NCBI GenBank assembly: GCA_041394725.1
Contig: JAWKHR010000015.1
Coordinates: 71,370-135,369, forward strand
DNA: 64,000 bases
DNA from: JAWKHR01 sp041394725
Lineage (GTDB): Bacteria > Acidobacteriota > Vicinamibacteria > Vicinamibacterales > SCN-69-37
Direction of reading: 5' to 3'
Of the stretch, positions 17,990 to 26,566 are shown piece after piece; position 1 is the first letter of the stretch, and every line of letters starts with the position of its first letter. Position numbers and translations under genes: made by a program. The notes beneath the pieces were generated by a model. That model was not told where the DNA came from. It searched no databases and saw nothing but the letters and a program-made list of their open reading frames with translations.

Positions 17990-18709
17990 ATGCCTGGCAG
18001 TCAGTACATCGCGCTCAGCGGCCTGCGCGCCCGGGTGGACGCGCTGGATCGCCTGGCGGCGGACATCGCCAACGTCGGCACCGCCGGCTACAAGGGCGTC
18101 CGCGACGCGCAGGCGGCCGCGCCGCGCGACGCGTTCGGCGACGCGCTCCAGACGGCGATCGACACCACGCTCGGCGGGACGCGCGTGGACATGACCGACG
18201 GCGCCTTCGCGACCACCGGCCGCCCGCTCGACGTCGCGATCGACGGCCCCGGGTTCTTCGTGATCCAGACCGATGGCGGGCCGCGCTACACCCGCAACGG
18301 GCAGTTCTCGCTCAACGCCGAGCGCCAGCTCGTCGCCGACGACGGGTCGCCCGTCGAGGGCGACGGGGGGCCGATCACCGTGGGCGACGGGGAGGTCCGG
18401 ATCGACGGCGACGGCGCCGTCTGGGCGGGCACGACCAAGGCCGGGCGGCTCTCGGTGGTCGCCTTCAACGACGCCGGCGCCCTGCGGCACGACCGGGGGG
18501 CGCGGCTCGACGCCGCCGGCCAGACGGCGGTGCCCGTCGAGCAGCCCGTGCTGCGGGCCGGCTCGCTCGAGCAATCGAACGTCTCGGTGGCCGATCGGCT
18601 CGCCGAGCTGACCACGGTCACGCGAGGCTTCGAGGCCATGCAGAAGGCCATGACCGTCCTGATGAACGACGTCGACGCCCGGGCGATCGACACGCTGGGA
18701 CGCCGGTAG
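17990..18709 (+). CDS. flgF: Flagellar proximal rod protein FlgF
   Basis: FlgF builds part of the proximal rod. The 239-residue protein has the axial-protein N-terminus (L-S-G-L-R-A-R-V-D-A-L-D-R-L-A-A-D-I-A-N-V-G-T-A-G-Y-K) and C-terminus (G-S-L-E-Q-S-N-V-S-V-A-D-R-L-A-E-L). It is slightly short for FlgF but close to FlgG in kind; its place immediately upstream of flgG and the degenerate N-N-x-A-N motif favour FlgF. A consensus ribosome site (GGAGGA) lies six bases before ATG. It may start a new translational block after the 18-base gap. Confidence 0.92.
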   Translation: MPGSQYIALSGLRARVDALDRLAADIANVGTAGYKGVRDAQAAAPRDAFGDALQTAIDTTLGGTRVDMTDGAFATTGRPLDVAIDGPGFFVIQTDGGPRYTRNGQFSLNAERQLVADDGSPVEGDGGPITVGDGEVRIDGDGAVWAGTTKAGRLSVVAFNDAGALRHDRGARLDAAGQTAVPVEQPVLRAGSLEQSNVSVADRLAELTTVTRGFEAMQKAMTVLMNDVDARAIDTLGRR

Positions 18710-18735
18710 CCAGGTAACGACGAGGGAGCAGACCC

Positions 18736-19524
18736 ATGATTCGCGCTTTGTACACGGCGGCGAGCGGCATGAACGCACAGCAGACGAACATCGACAACGT
18801 CGCCCACAACCTGGCGAACGTCAACACGACCGGCTTCAAGAAGAGCCGCGTCGAGTTCGAGGACCTGGTCTACCAGGAAATCCGCGCGGCCGGGTCGGCC
18901 GCGTCGGCCTCGACCGAGGCCCCGACCGGCCTCGAGGTCGGCCTGGGCACGCGCGCGGTCGCCACGTCGCGCAACTTCTCCTCCGGCAACCTGCGCGCCA
19001 CCGGCGGCCCGCTCGACGTCGCGATCGAAGGCAACGGCTTCTTCAAGATCTCGCTGCCCGACGGCACGACCGGCTACAGCCGCGCCGGCGCGCTGCACCT
19101 CGACTCGCAGGGCCTCATCGTCTCGTCGGAGGGCTACCCGCTCGAGCCGCAGATCAGCGTGCCCCCGAACACGACGTCGCTCAGCATCTCCAAGGACGGC
19201 ATCGTGACGGCGACGGTGGCCGGCCAGACGGCGGCGCAGCAGCTCGGCACGATCGAGATTGCCAACTTCGCCAACACGGGCGGCCTGCGGCCGATCGGCG
19301 GCAACCTCTTCGCGGCGACCACCGCGTCGGGCGAGCCCGAGTCCGGCGTGCCGGGCACCGACGGGCGGGGCACGCTCGCGCAGGGCTTCGTCGAGGACTC
19401 GAACGTCAGCGTCGTCGAGGAGATGGTCAACATGATCATCGGCCAGCGCGCCTACGAGGCGAACTCGCGGGTGGTGAAGGCCGCCGACGACATGCTCAAC
19501 CAGGTCAACAACCTGGTGCGGTGA
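18736..19524 (+). CDS. flgG: Flagellar distal rod protein FlgG
   Basis: FlgG polymerises into the distal rod that passes through the P and L rings. The 262-residue length is exact for the family. It starts M-I-R-A-L-Y-T-A-A-S-G-M-N-A-Q-Q, followed by N-I-D-N-V-A-H-N-L-A-N-V-N-T-T-G-F-K-K-S-R, and ends with V-E-E-M-V-N-M-I-I-G-Q-R-A-Y-E-A-N-S-R. All are FlgG hallmarks. GAGGGAGCA precedes the ATG. Confidence 0.98.
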   Translation: MIRALYTAASGMNAQQTNIDNVAHNLANVNTTGFKKSRVEFEDLVYQEIRAAGSAASASTEAPTGLEVGLGTRAVATSRNFSSGNLRATGGPLDVAIEGNGFFKISLPDGTTGYSRAGALHLDSQGLIVSSEGYPLEPQISVPPNTTSLSISKDGIVTATVAGQTAAQQLGTIEIANFANTGGLRPIGGNLFAATTASGEPESGVPGTDGRGTLAQGFVEDSNVSVVEEMVNMIIGQRAYEANSRVVKAADDMLNQVNNLVR

Positions 19525-19531
19525 GGCAGCC

Positions 19532-20257
19532 ATGAAGATCGCCACCCTGACCGTCGCGACGATCGTCCTCGCCCTGGCCGGCGTGCCGTCCGCCGCGGAC
19601 CTCCGCGCCGGGGCCGGCCCGGCCCAGGGCGGCCGGGCCGTCGAGACGGCGGCGGTCGGTTCGGCGGCCGCGGTGATCCGGGCCGCGCTCGTCGAGCGCC
19701 TGGGCCGCGGCGCCATCATCACGGTGTCCGCGGTGGACGGCGCCCGCGACGGGGTCGTCTACCGCGAGGCCCGGCCCGACCCGTCGGGCTGGCTCGGCAA
19801 GCCGGTGCGCTTCACGCTGATCCCGGAGACGGGCGGCGCGCACCTGGCGACCGCGTCCGTCCGCGTGGTCGTGGACCACGCGGTCGCGACGCACGCGATC
19901 ACCCGCGGCGCGACGCTCGCCGACGACGACGTGGAGGCGGTGCGATCGGAGCTGACCGGGACGCCGATCCGCGCGGTGCCGACGGCCGAGGCGGTCACCG
20001 GCGGGCGCGCGCTGCGACCCATCCCGGAGGGCGCGGTCGTGCTCAACGGCTTCGTCGCGATCCCGCGCGCCGTCGAGCCGGGCGACCGGGTGACGGTCGT
20101 CGCGGCCGTCGGCGCCGTCCAGGTGACGGCCGCGTTCGTCGCCGCCGACGGCGGCCGGCCCGGCGACGTGATTCGCTGCATGAACCCGGACACGCGCCAC
20201 TACGTGCGCGGCCGGATCGTCCGTAAGGGACTGGTCGAGGTGATCTATGAACGCTGA
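19532..20257 (+). CDS. flgA: P-ring assembly chaperone FlgA
   Basis: FlgA is a periplasmic chaperone for the P-ring protein FlgI. The 241-residue protein has an N-terminal signal peptide (about 1-22) and a C-terminal SAF-like FlgA domain (about 120-240): I-T-R-G-A-T-L-A-D-D-D-V-E, then G-G-R-A-L-R-P-I-P-E-G, then V-E-P-G-D-R-V-T-V-V. The sequence V-R-C/I-R-C-M-N-P-D-T near the end is typical. It is seven bases after flgG and overlaps flgH by eleven bases. Confidence 0.94.
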   Translation: MKIATLTVATIVLALAGVPSAADLRAGAGPAQGGRAVETAAVGSAAAVIRAALVERLGRGAIITVSAVDGARDGVVYREARPDPSGWLGKPVRFTLIPETGGAHLATASVRVVVDHAVATHAITRGATLADDDVEAVRSELTGTPIRAVPTAEAVTGGRALRPIPEGAVVLNGFVAIPRAVEPGDRVTVVAAVGAVQVTAAFVAADGGRPGDVIRCMNPDTRHYVRGRIVRKGLVEVIYER

Positions 20258-20897
20258 CTTCCGCCTTCGCGTGGCCCTCGGCCTCGCCGCCGTGGCGCTC
20301 CTCGCGGCCGCGCGGCCGGCGCACGCCCAGAAGGCGAACTACGACACGCTGTACCAGCAGTACCTGACCTCGGCGCGCACGACGCCCGCGCCGACGCGCC
20401 TGTGGATGGCCGACCTGACGGCCGACCCGAACGCGCGGCGCGTCAACGACCTGATCACGGTGCGCGTGCTCGAGAACGTCACGGCCTCGGGCGCCGCCGA
20501 CTCGACGCTTGCCAAGAAGGGCAGCGCCACCGCGTCGCTGCCCGGCAAGGCCGGGGACGCGCTCGGCAAGTTCCTGCCGGGGGCGAGCGACACGAAGTTC
20601 AACGGCACCGGCGGCACGTCGCGCACGACGGAGCTGACCGCCACCATGACGGCGCGCGTCGTCGAGGTCCTGCCGAACGGCGACCTGTCCATCGAGGGCG
20701 TCCGCGAGATCGACGTCAACGGCGACCGCACGCTCGTCGTGCTCACCGGCGTCGTCCGCTGGATCGACATCCTGCCGGGCAACGTGATTCCGTCCACCCG
20801 AATCGCCCAGTTCGGCATCCGGTCGCTCAGCCAGGGCCTGATCAAGGACAGCCTCTCGCCGGGCTGGCTGATCCGGATGCTCAACAAGATCTTCTGA
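20247..20897 (+). CDS. flgH: Flagellar L-ring protein FlgH
   Basis: FlgH forms the outer-membrane L ring. The 216-residue protein carries a signal peptide (about 1-28) and the family core: D-L-I-T-V-R-V-L-E-N-V-T-A-S-G-A-A, a G-x-G-x-T-S-R-T-T-E-L-T-A segment and G-D-L-S-I-E-G-V-R-E-I-D-V-N. The lipobox cysteine of many FlgH proteins is not seen near the signal cleavage site (A-H-A-Q), so it may not be a lipoprotein. The presence of FlgH shows an outer membrane. Confidence 0.95.
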   Translation: MNADFRLRVALGLAAVALLAAARPAHAQKANYDTLYQQYLTSARTTPAPTRLWMADLTADPNARRVNDLITVRVLENVTASGAADSTLAKKGSATASLPGKAGDALGKFLPGASDTKFNGTGGTSRTTELTATMTARVVEVLPNGDLSIEGVREIDVNGDRTLVVLTGVVRWIDILPGNVIPSTRIAQFGIRSLSQGLIKDSLSPGWLIRMLNKIF

Positions 20898-20911
20898 AGG
20901 AGCCCCGTTCC

Positions 20912-22033
20912 ATGCCAGTCCACTTCCGTCGTCCCACCGCGCTGCTGGCCGCGATCGTCGGCCTGGCCGGGCTGTGGCAGGCGCCCGTCCTCGGCGGCGA
21001 GGTCCGCATCAAGGACATCGTCACGCTGCAGGGCGTCGCGTCGTCACCGCTGCTCGGGTACGGCCTCGTGGTCGGCCTGAACAAGACCGGCGACCGCCGC
21101 CAGACGATCTTCTCCACGCAGACGCTCGCCAACATGCTCGCGCGCTTCGGCCTGAGCGTGCCCGCCGAGCAGATGAAGGTCGAGAACATCGCCGCGGTGC
21201 TCGTCACCGCCGAGCTCTCGCCCTACCAGCGGCAGGGCGCGCGCGTGGACGTCACCGCGTCGTCGATCGGCGACGCGCGCAGCCTGCAGGGCGGCACGCT
21301 GCTGCCGACCTCGCTCCGCGGGCCGGACGGTGAGATGGTCGCGCTGGCGCAGGGCCCGCTGTCGGTCGGGGGCTTCGGCGGCGGTGGCGCCGGCGCGAGC
21401 GTCCAGGTCAACCACCTGACCGTCGGCCGGATTCCCGGCGGGGCGATCATCGAGGCCGCCCTGACGCCGCCGGCCGCGCCGACGAACACGCTCACGTTCG
21501 CGCTGCGCGAGCCCGACTTCATGACCGCGACGCGCGTGGCGCGCGCGATCAACACGCACCTCGGGAGCGAGGTCGCGAAGGCCATCGACCCGGCGAGCGT
21601 CACGCTCGCCGTGCCCGAGGCCTTCCAGGGCCAGGTCCCGGAGCTGATGGCCGAGATCGAGGCGCTGCCGGTCCAGACCGACGTCGTCGCCCGCGTCGTC
21701 ATCAACGAGCGCACGGGCACGGTCGTCGTCGGCGGCAACGTGCAGCTCGGCCCGGCCGCGGTCGCCCACGGCAACCTCTCGGTGCGGATCAGCACGCGAT
21801 ACCAGGCGAGCCAGCCGCCACCGTTCTCGGGCGGCGAGACCGTGGTGCTGCCGAACCAGCAGGTGGACGTCCGCGAGGGGACCGCCCAGCTCATCACGCT
21901 CGAGGCCGGCGCGACGCTCGACGCGGTGACCACCGCGCTCAACGCGCTCGGTGCCTCGCCGCGCGACATCATCGCCATCATGCAGGCGCTGAAGGCCGCC
22001 GGGGCGCTGCAGGCCGAGATCGTCATCCTGTAG
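20912..22033 (+). CDS. flgI: Flagellar P-ring protein FlgI
   Basis: FlgI forms the periplasmic P ring around the rod. The 373-residue protein has a signal peptide (about 1-29) and family motifs R-I-K-D-I-V-T-L-Q-G-V, L-L-G-Y-G-L-V-V-G-L-N-K-T-G-D, and near the end L-N-A-L-G-A-S-P-R-D-I-I-A-I-M-Q-A-L-K-A-A-G-A-L-Q-A-E. The ATG at 20912 was chosen for the signal peptide and AAGGAG site at 20897-20902, rather than upstream in-frame codons over flgH. Confidence 0.97.
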   Translation: MPVHFRRPTALLAAIVGLAGLWQAPVLGGEVRIKDIVTLQGVASSPLLGYGLVVGLNKTGDRRQTIFSTQTLANMLARFGLSVPAEQMKVENIAAVLVTAELSPYQRQGARVDVTASSIGDARSLQGGTLLPTSLRGPDGEMVALAQGPLSVGGFGGGGAGASVQVNHLTVGRIPGGAIIEAALTPPAAPTNTLTFALREPDFMTATRVARAINTHLGSEVAKAIDPASVTLAVPEAFQGQVPELMAEIEALPVQTDVVARVVINERTGTVVVGGNVQLGPAAVAHGNLSVRISTRYQASQPPPFSGGETVVLPNQQVDVREGTAQLITLEAGATLDAVTTALNALGASPRDIIAIMQALKAAGALQAEIVIL

Positions 22034-22043
22034 GACACGCGCC

Positions 22044-22922
22044 ATGGCCACCATCCAGTCCCTCGATCCGCAGGTCACGAGCCGCACCGGCCCGGCGGAC
22101 GCCTCCTCGCAGGCGCCCAGTCAGGAACAGGTCCGCCTGCTGGCCCAGCAGTTCGAGTCGCTGCTGCTCTCGCAGATGCTGCGCGAGATGCGCTCGTCGA
22201 TGTTCGACGAGAAGGACGAGGCCACGGGATTCGGCGGGGGACCGCTCTCCGAGGCGCTCTTCTCCGAACTGAGCCTGGCGCTGAGCCGGGCCGGCGGGCT
22301 GGGCCTGGGTGACGCGATGGTCACGCCCATCACGCGCGAGACCGACCCGGCGGCCGCAGCCGAGGCGCTCCGCGCCGGCACCACGGGCGCGCTCCAGAAC
22401 CTGGTGCCGGAGCTGCGGAGCCTCGCGACCGGCGCGATGGCCCTGCCCGGCGGGACGCCGTCGATCCCGCTGCCGGCGGCTGCCGCGGCGGCGCTGCCGC
22501 TCGGCGAGGCGGCAGGCGCCGGCAGCCTGGCCGCGCTCCAGGGACGGGTCTCGTCGGCCTATGGCTGGCGCGACGACCCGATCAACGGGATCCGCAAGTT
22601 CCACAAGGGCCTGGACATTGCCCTGGCCGAGGGCACCGATGTGCCGGCGGCGAGGCCGGGCACCGTGACCTTTGCCGGAGAAATGTCCGGATACGGACGC
22701 ACCGTGGTCATCGAACATGACGGCGGCGCCAGCACGCGCTACGCGCACCTCTCACAGATCAATGTCAAGGTGGGTGACGTCGTCGAGCAGGGCCAAGTCA
22801 TTGCGAAATCAGGGTCTACAGGCCGTGTGACCGGCCCGCACCTGCACTTCGAGGTGCTGGAGGGCGGTCAGGCGGTGGACCCCTCGGAGTTCCTCGTTCC
22901 CGCGGACCTGACAAAACCGTAA
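22044..22922 (+). CDS. flgJ: Rod-assembly protein FlgJ fused to an M23 peptidase domain
   Basis: The N-terminal region (about 25-110) is the FlgJ rod-cap domain: L-A-Q-Q-F-E-S-L-L-L-S-Q-M-L-R-E-M-R, then G-F-G-G-G. After an Ala/Pro linker, residues about 165-285 form an M23/LytM domain with zinc ligands H187 and D191 (H-K-G-L-D) and H266/H268 (P-H-L-H-F-E); Y-A-H-L is at 233-236. FlgJ of enterobacteria instead carries a glucosaminidase. Here the rod hole in peptidoglycan would be opened by cutting peptide cross-links. All catalytic residues are present, so activity is expected. No signal peptide; export through the flagellar gate is likely. Confidence 0.94.
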   Translation: MATIQSLDPQVTSRTGPADASSQAPSQEQVRLLAQQFESLLLSQMLREMRSSMFDEKDEATGFGGGPLSEALFSELSLALSRAGGLGLGDAMVTPITRETDPAAAAEALRAGTTGALQNLVPELRSLATGAMALPGGTPSIPLPAAAAAALPLGEAAGAGSLAALQGRVSSAYGWRDDPINGIRKFHKGLDIALAEGTDVPAARPGTVTFAGEMSGYGRTVVIEHDGGASTRYAHLSQINVKVGDVVEQGQVIAKSGSTGRVTGPHLHFEVLEGGQAVDPSEFLVPADLTKP

Positions 22923-22945
22923 TTACAGGATGGTTAGATGAGCAC

Positions 22946-22972
22946 TAAAGATTGCGGGGCTCAGGCCGATTA
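22946..22972 (+). promoter_or_regulatory. Sigma-28 (FliA) promoter before flgM
   Basis: The -35-like box TAAAGATT (22946-22953) and -10-like box GCCGATTA (22965-22972) are separated by exactly 11 bases. The enterobacterial FliA consensus is TAAAGTTT-N11-GCCGATAA, so only three positions differ. It lies in the 101-base gap between flgJ and flgM, one of the few spaces in the operon, and would start a late transcript for flgM-flgN-flgK-flgL-fliW-csrA. Confidence 0.9.
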
Positions 22973-23023
22973 CCAGCGTGCAGGACTAGGCAGTCGTGCA
23001 ACGAGAGACACGAGGAACGACTC

Positions 23024-23329
23024 ATGAAGATTGAAGATCCGCGCTCGTCGATCACGCAACCGACGTCGGGTCCGGTCAATGCCGAGTCTTCCAGGACGCA
23101 GGCACGCAAACCGGTGGCCGACGGCGGCACGGACGAGGTGCGTCTCTCGGGCGATCTGCAGGTAGTCGACGTCGCGGTACGTGCGGCGGCCCTGGCGGGA
23201 GACGTGAGACCGGAAGCGATTGCGAACGCCCGCGCGCTGCTCGATCGCGGGGCGCTCGACCAGGACCTCGACCGCCTGGCGAACCGCATCATCGACTCAC
23301 TGCTCGACGCCCATGACGCACACAGCTGA
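23024..23329 (+). CDS. flgM: Anti-sigma-28 factor FlgM
   Basis: FlgM holds FliA inactive until it is exported through the finished hook. The 101-residue protein has a Ser/Thr/Pro-rich, probably disordered N-terminus with V-R-L-S-G-D-L-Q, and a helical C-terminal half (R-P-E-A-I-A-N-A-R-A-L-L-D-R-G-A-L-D-x-D, A-N-R-I-I-D-S-L-L) that matches the sigma-binding region. The ATG has a GAGGAA site at 23011-23016. A sigma-28 promoter sits 50 bases upstream, giving the usual feedback. It overlaps flgN by 17 bases. Confidence 0.93.
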   Translation: MKIEDPRSSITQPTSGPVNAESSRTQARKPVADGGTDEVRLSGDLQVVDVAVRAAALAGDVRPEAIANARALLDRGALDQDLDRLANRIIDSLLDAHDAHS

Positions 23330-23630
23330 TGCCGTCGATCGAGTGCAGCAGGCGCTCGACACGCTGATTCGCGCCCTCGAGTCGGGCCGGCCGCAGGCCG
23401 TGCTCGACGCCGAGGCGCCGCTCGCCGCGGCGGTGGGCGCGCTCGGCGCCGGACTCCCACCGCCCGGCCGCGACGCGGCCGGGCGTCGTCGCCTCGAAGC
23501 GATCCGCCTCCAGGTCGCGCGCTGCCGCGCGCTGGGCGCGGCGGCGGCGGATCTGTCCGCCGCCATGTTCCCGCAGATGGTCTACGCGCGTCCGGCCCGC
23601 GTCGCCGTGCGGCAGGGAGGCCGGCGATGA
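23313..23630 (+). CDS. flgN: FlgN-like flagellar export chaperone
   Basis: A 105-residue helical protein between flgM and flgK, where flgN is normally found. FlgN escorts FlgK and FlgL to the export gate. The sequence (D-R-V-Q-Q-A-L-D-T-L-I-R-A-L-E-S-G, A-R-R-R-L-E-A-I-like helices) fits the two-helix FlgN form but is too divergent for a motif-level proof. The ATG at 23313 inside the flgM end was chosen over upstream in-frame codons, and the TGA overlaps the flgK ATG. Function rests mainly on position and helix content. Confidence 0.8.
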   Translation: MTHTADAVDRVQQALDTLIRALESGRPQAVLDAEAPLAAAVGALGAGLPPPGRDAAGRRRLEAIRLQVARCRALGAAAADLSAAMFPQMVYARPARVAVRQGGRR

Positions 23631-24997
23631 GCGGGCTGTTCGACAACCTCACGAGCGCCTCGCGGTCGTTGCGCGCCCACCAGCTCGGCATCGAGGTCGC
23701 GGGCGAGAACCTGGCCAACCTGAACACGCCGGGCTACTCGCGCAAGACGCTCGATCTGGCCGAGGTGCCCCCCACCGACTATTACCGGGCGGGTCGGGGC
23801 GTGGACGTCGTGCAGATCCGCTCCGTGCGCGACGAGTTCATCGAGGCCCGGCTCCGTCGCGAAGGGCAGGGCGCGTCGCGCGACAACGCGGTGGTCGACG
23901 GCCTGTCGGCCTTCGAGGCGTCCATCGGGCCCGCGGGCCGCTCGCTCGACGCGAAGCTCAACGGCCTGTTCGACGCGTTCTCCAGCCTCGCGAGCGACGT
24001 GACCTCGGTCCCGCTCCGCGATCAGGCGGTCCGCTCCGCCGACGATCTCGCGCAGGCGTTCCGGTACTACGCCGGGCAGGTCGACGTCAGCCGGCGCGAC
24101 GCGGACGGCACGATTCGCGCCAGCGTCGGCGAGATCAACCAGCTCGCGCAGCAGGTCGCGACGCTCAACAAGCAGATTGCCGCGGGCGCCGCCGCGAGCC
24201 AGACGCTGATCGACCAGCGAGGCGTGGCGCTCAGCCGGCTGTCGGAACTGGCCGACATCGGCGTCGTGACCCGTCCCGACGGCGCCGTGGACGTGACCAT
24301 CGGCCACGGTCGCGGCCTCGTCGTCGGCGAAACCGCCTACGACCTGGGCATCGTCAACTCGAGTCCGGGCGCGTGGGCGACGCTCACCGTGGCCGGATCC
24401 GACGTCACCAGCGAGATCACCGGCGGCCAGATTGGCGGCCTGCTGCACGTGCGCGACACGCTGCTGCCCGCCTACGGCGCCTCGCTCGATCAGCTGGCCT
24501 ATGACGTGGCGACCGCCGTCAACGCCGCGCACGGCGCGGGCTACGACGGCACCGGCGCGCCGGCGGGGAACCTGTTCGTGCCGCCGGGCGCGGTCGCCGG
24601 GGCGGCCGCGGCCTTCGCGGTCGATCCGGGTGTGCTGGCCGACAGCCAGCTCGTGGCCGGCTCGTCCACCGGGACGGCCGGCGACAACGGCGCCGCGCGC
24701 GCCCTGGCGGCGCTCCGCGACGCGAACATCACCACCGGCGGGACGGCCACGGCTGAGGAGGCCTGGGGCCAGATCGTCTTCCGGACGGGCACGGACATCG
24801 CGGTCGCGCGCTCCAGCGCGCAGAGCCGCGGCCAGGTCGTCGACCAGCTGCAGCGGCTGCGCGACCAGGCGTCCGGCGTCTCGCTCGACGAGGAAGCGGC
24901 GGATCTCATCCGCTACCAGCGGGCCTACCAGGCGAACGCCCGCTACTTCCAGACCATCGTGGACACGCTCGACACGCTGCTCCAGCTGGGGGCCTGA
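23627..24997 (+). CDS. flgK: Hook-filament junction protein FlgK (HAP1)
   Basis: FlgK joins hook to filament. The 456-residue protein has the axial N-terminus (L-R-A-H-Q-L-G-I-E-V-A-G-E-N-L-A-N-L-N-T-P-G-Y-S-R-K) and the C-terminal signature V-S-L-D-E-E-A-A-D-L-I-R-Y-Q-R-A-Y-Q-A-N-A-R. Its ATG overlaps the flgN stop and its TGA overlaps the flgL ATG. Length is within the normal range. Confidence 0.97.
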   Translation: MSGLFDNLTSASRSLRAHQLGIEVAGENLANLNTPGYSRKTLDLAEVPPTDYYRAGRGVDVVQIRSVRDEFIEARLRREGQGASRDNAVVDGLSAFEASIGPAGRSLDAKLNGLFDAFSSLASDVTSVPLRDQAVRSADDLAQAFRYYAGQVDVSRRDADGTIRASVGEINQLAQQVATLNKQIAAGAAASQTLIDQRGVALSRLSELADIGVVTRPDGAVDVTIGHGRGLVVGETAYDLGIVNSSPGAWATLTVAGSDVTSEITGGQIGGLLHVRDTLLPAYGASLDQLAYDVATAVNAAHGAGYDGTGAPAGNLFVPPGAVAGAAAAFAVDPGVLADSQLVAGSSTGTAGDNGAARALAALRDANITTGGTATAEEAWGQIVFRTGTDIAVARSSAQSRGQVVDQLQRLRDQASGVSLDEEAADLIRYQRAYQANARYFQTIVDTLDTLLQLGA

Positions 24998-25884
24998 TGC
25001 GCATCATCTCCGAGGTGTACCGGGAAGGCCTCGCGGCCATCAACCAGGCGGCCGACCGCCTGTCGAACGCCGAACGGCAGCTCTCGAGCGGGCGTCGCGT
25101 CAACGCGGCCAGCGAGGACCCGCGTGGCGTCCAGCAGGCCATCGGCGCCCACGGCTCGCTCGCGCGCGTGGATGCCTACACCGCGACCGGCAACTCCGCC
25201 TCGGCGCGCCTCGCGGCCGCCGACTCCGCGCTCGCGTCGTTCGTCGACAAGCTGACGTCGGCGCTCTCGACCGCGCACGGCGCGCGCGGGTCTTCGGCCA
25301 CCGCCACGACGCGCGCGGCCGCGGCCACCGAGATCCGGGCCCTGCGCGACGGGCTCGCGTCGGACCTGAACGTCAGCTTCGACGGGACCTACCTGTTCTC
25401 CGGCAGCCGGACGACCGACCCGGCGTGGGTCAATTCCGGTTCCGGCTGGACCTACCAGGGTGATGCGTCCCCGGTGCAGGTCGAGGTGGACCGCGGCCGG
25501 CTGGTCTCGGTGTCGTTCGACGGCCAGGCCATCGCCCAGGGCACCGATCCCGAGGACGTCTTCACCGTGCTCGACAACCTCGCCGCCTCGATCGAGGCCG
25601 GCGACGACGCGGCGGTGACGACGGGCATCGACGCGCTCGAGCGCGCGTTCGACCGCGCCGCCGTCACCCAGGGCCGGCTCGGGGCGGCCGAACGGACGGT
25701 CGAGGACACCTCGCTCCGGCTCTCGGCGGTGCGCGTGGCCGCCGAATCGCGGCGTTCGAAGCTCGAGGACACGGACCTCGCCGGCGCCATCACCGCGCTC
25801 AACCAGGCCGACACGGCCTACCGCGGCGCCCTCGGGGCCGTGAGTTCGGCGGAGCGCCAGTCGCTCCTTGACTACCTGCGATGA
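24997..25884 (+). CDS. flgL: Hook-filament junction protein FlgL (HAP3)
   Basis: FlgL sits between FlgK and the flagellin filament. The 295-residue protein begins M-R-I-I-S-E-V-Y-R-E-G-L-A-A-I-N-Q-A and contains L-S-S-G-R-R-V-N-A-A-S-E-D-P, the flagellin-like N-terminal pattern, with a flagellin-like helical C-terminus (A-I-T-A-L-N-Q-A-D-T-A-Y-R-G-A-L). It overlaps flgK by one base and fliW by four bases. Confidence 0.96.
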   Translation: MRIISEVYREGLAAINQAADRLSNAERQLSSGRRVNAASEDPRGVQQAIGAHGSLARVDAYTATGNSASARLAAADSALASFVDKLTSALSTAHGARGSSATATTRAAAATEIRALRDGLASDLNVSFDGTYLFSGSRTTDPAWVNSGSGWTYQGDASPVQVEVDRGRLVSVSFDGQAIAQGTDPEDVFTVLDNLAASIEAGDDAAVTTGIDALERAFDRAAVTQGRLGAAERTVEDTSLRLSAVRVAAESRRSKLEDTDLAGAITALNQADTAYRGALGAVSSAERQSLLDYLR

Positions 25885-26279
25885 CCGATTCGGTGACCGA
25901 ACGCGAGATCGTGACCTTCCCGGAGGGCCTGCCGGGCTTCGAGACCACCCGCCGCTTCGTGCTCCAGAAAGCCGACGGCCTCGAGCCGTTCACGCTCGTC
26001 CGTGGCCTGGACGACGGCGCGCCGGCGTTCGTGGCGATCGAGCCGCAACGGGTCGACGGCGACTTCCGGGCGACCATCCAGCCCGGCGACCGCCTGCGGC
26101 TGCAGGCGCGGGCCGGCGACGCGCTCCTCTGGCTCGCGCTCGTGACGGTCCAGGCGGACGGCACCGTCACGGTCAACCTGCGCGCGCCGATCGTCGTGAA
26201 CCCGGCGACCATGCTCGGCCTCCAGGTCGTCGTGGCCGACAGCCCCTACGCGCTCGATCATCCGCTCCTGGCGGCCTGA
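25881..26279 (+). CDS. fliW: Flagellar assembly factor and CsrA antagonist FliW
   Basis: FliW binds CsrA and flagellin in turn; when flagellin is exported, FliW is freed, traps CsrA and lets flagellin mRNA be translated. The 132-residue protein has the family pattern I-V-T-F-P-E-G-L-P-G-F-E near the N-terminus and T-V-N-L-R-A-P-I-V-V-N-P in the C-terminal half. csrA follows one base later, and the flagellin leader has CsrA-like sites (30648-30683). Confidence 0.97.
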   Translation: MTDSVTEREIVTFPEGLPGFETTRRFVLQKADGLEPFTLVRGLDDGAPAFVAIEPQRVDGDFRATIQPGDRLRLQARAGDALLWLALVTVQADGTVTVNLRAPIVVNPATMLGLQVVVADSPYALDHPLLAA

Positions 26280-26280
26280 C

Positions 26281-26565
26281 GTGCTCGTCTTCACGCGTCG
26301 GAAGGACGAAGCCATCATCATCGGCGACGGGATCGAGGTCCGCGTCCTGCGGGTCGGCAAGGACGGCGTCCGGCTGGGCATCACGGCCGCGCCGCACGTG
26401 CCGGTCCACCGCCGCGAGGTGTACGACCAAATCCGTGCGGCCAACGCGCAGGCCGCGGCCGACGCCTCGAGCGTGACCGAGCTGCTGGCGAAGCTGCGCG
26501 AGGCCACGGGGCAGGCTGCGTTCGGGCCGGCGCCGGGTGCCGGGCGGGCCTCGGGAGACGACTGA
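26281..26565 (+). CDS. csrA: Translational regulator CsrA
   Basis: CsrA is a dimeric RNA-binding protein that blocks ribosome sites with GGA motifs. The N-terminal core is complete: M-L-V-F-T-R-R-K-D-E-A-I-I-I-G-D-G-I-E-V, then V-R-L-G-I-T-A-A, then V-P-V-H-R-R-E-V-Y-D-Q-I. At 94 residues it is longer than the usual 60-75, because of a C-terminal Ala-rich helix and tail. The GTG start follows fliW by one base. The target is likely the fliC leader. Confidence 0.96.
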   Translation: MLVFTRRKDEAIIIGDGIEVRVLRVGKDGVRLGITAAPHVPVHRREVYDQIRAANAQAAADASSVTELLAKLREATGQAAFGPAPGAGRASGDD

Positions 26566-26566
26566 G

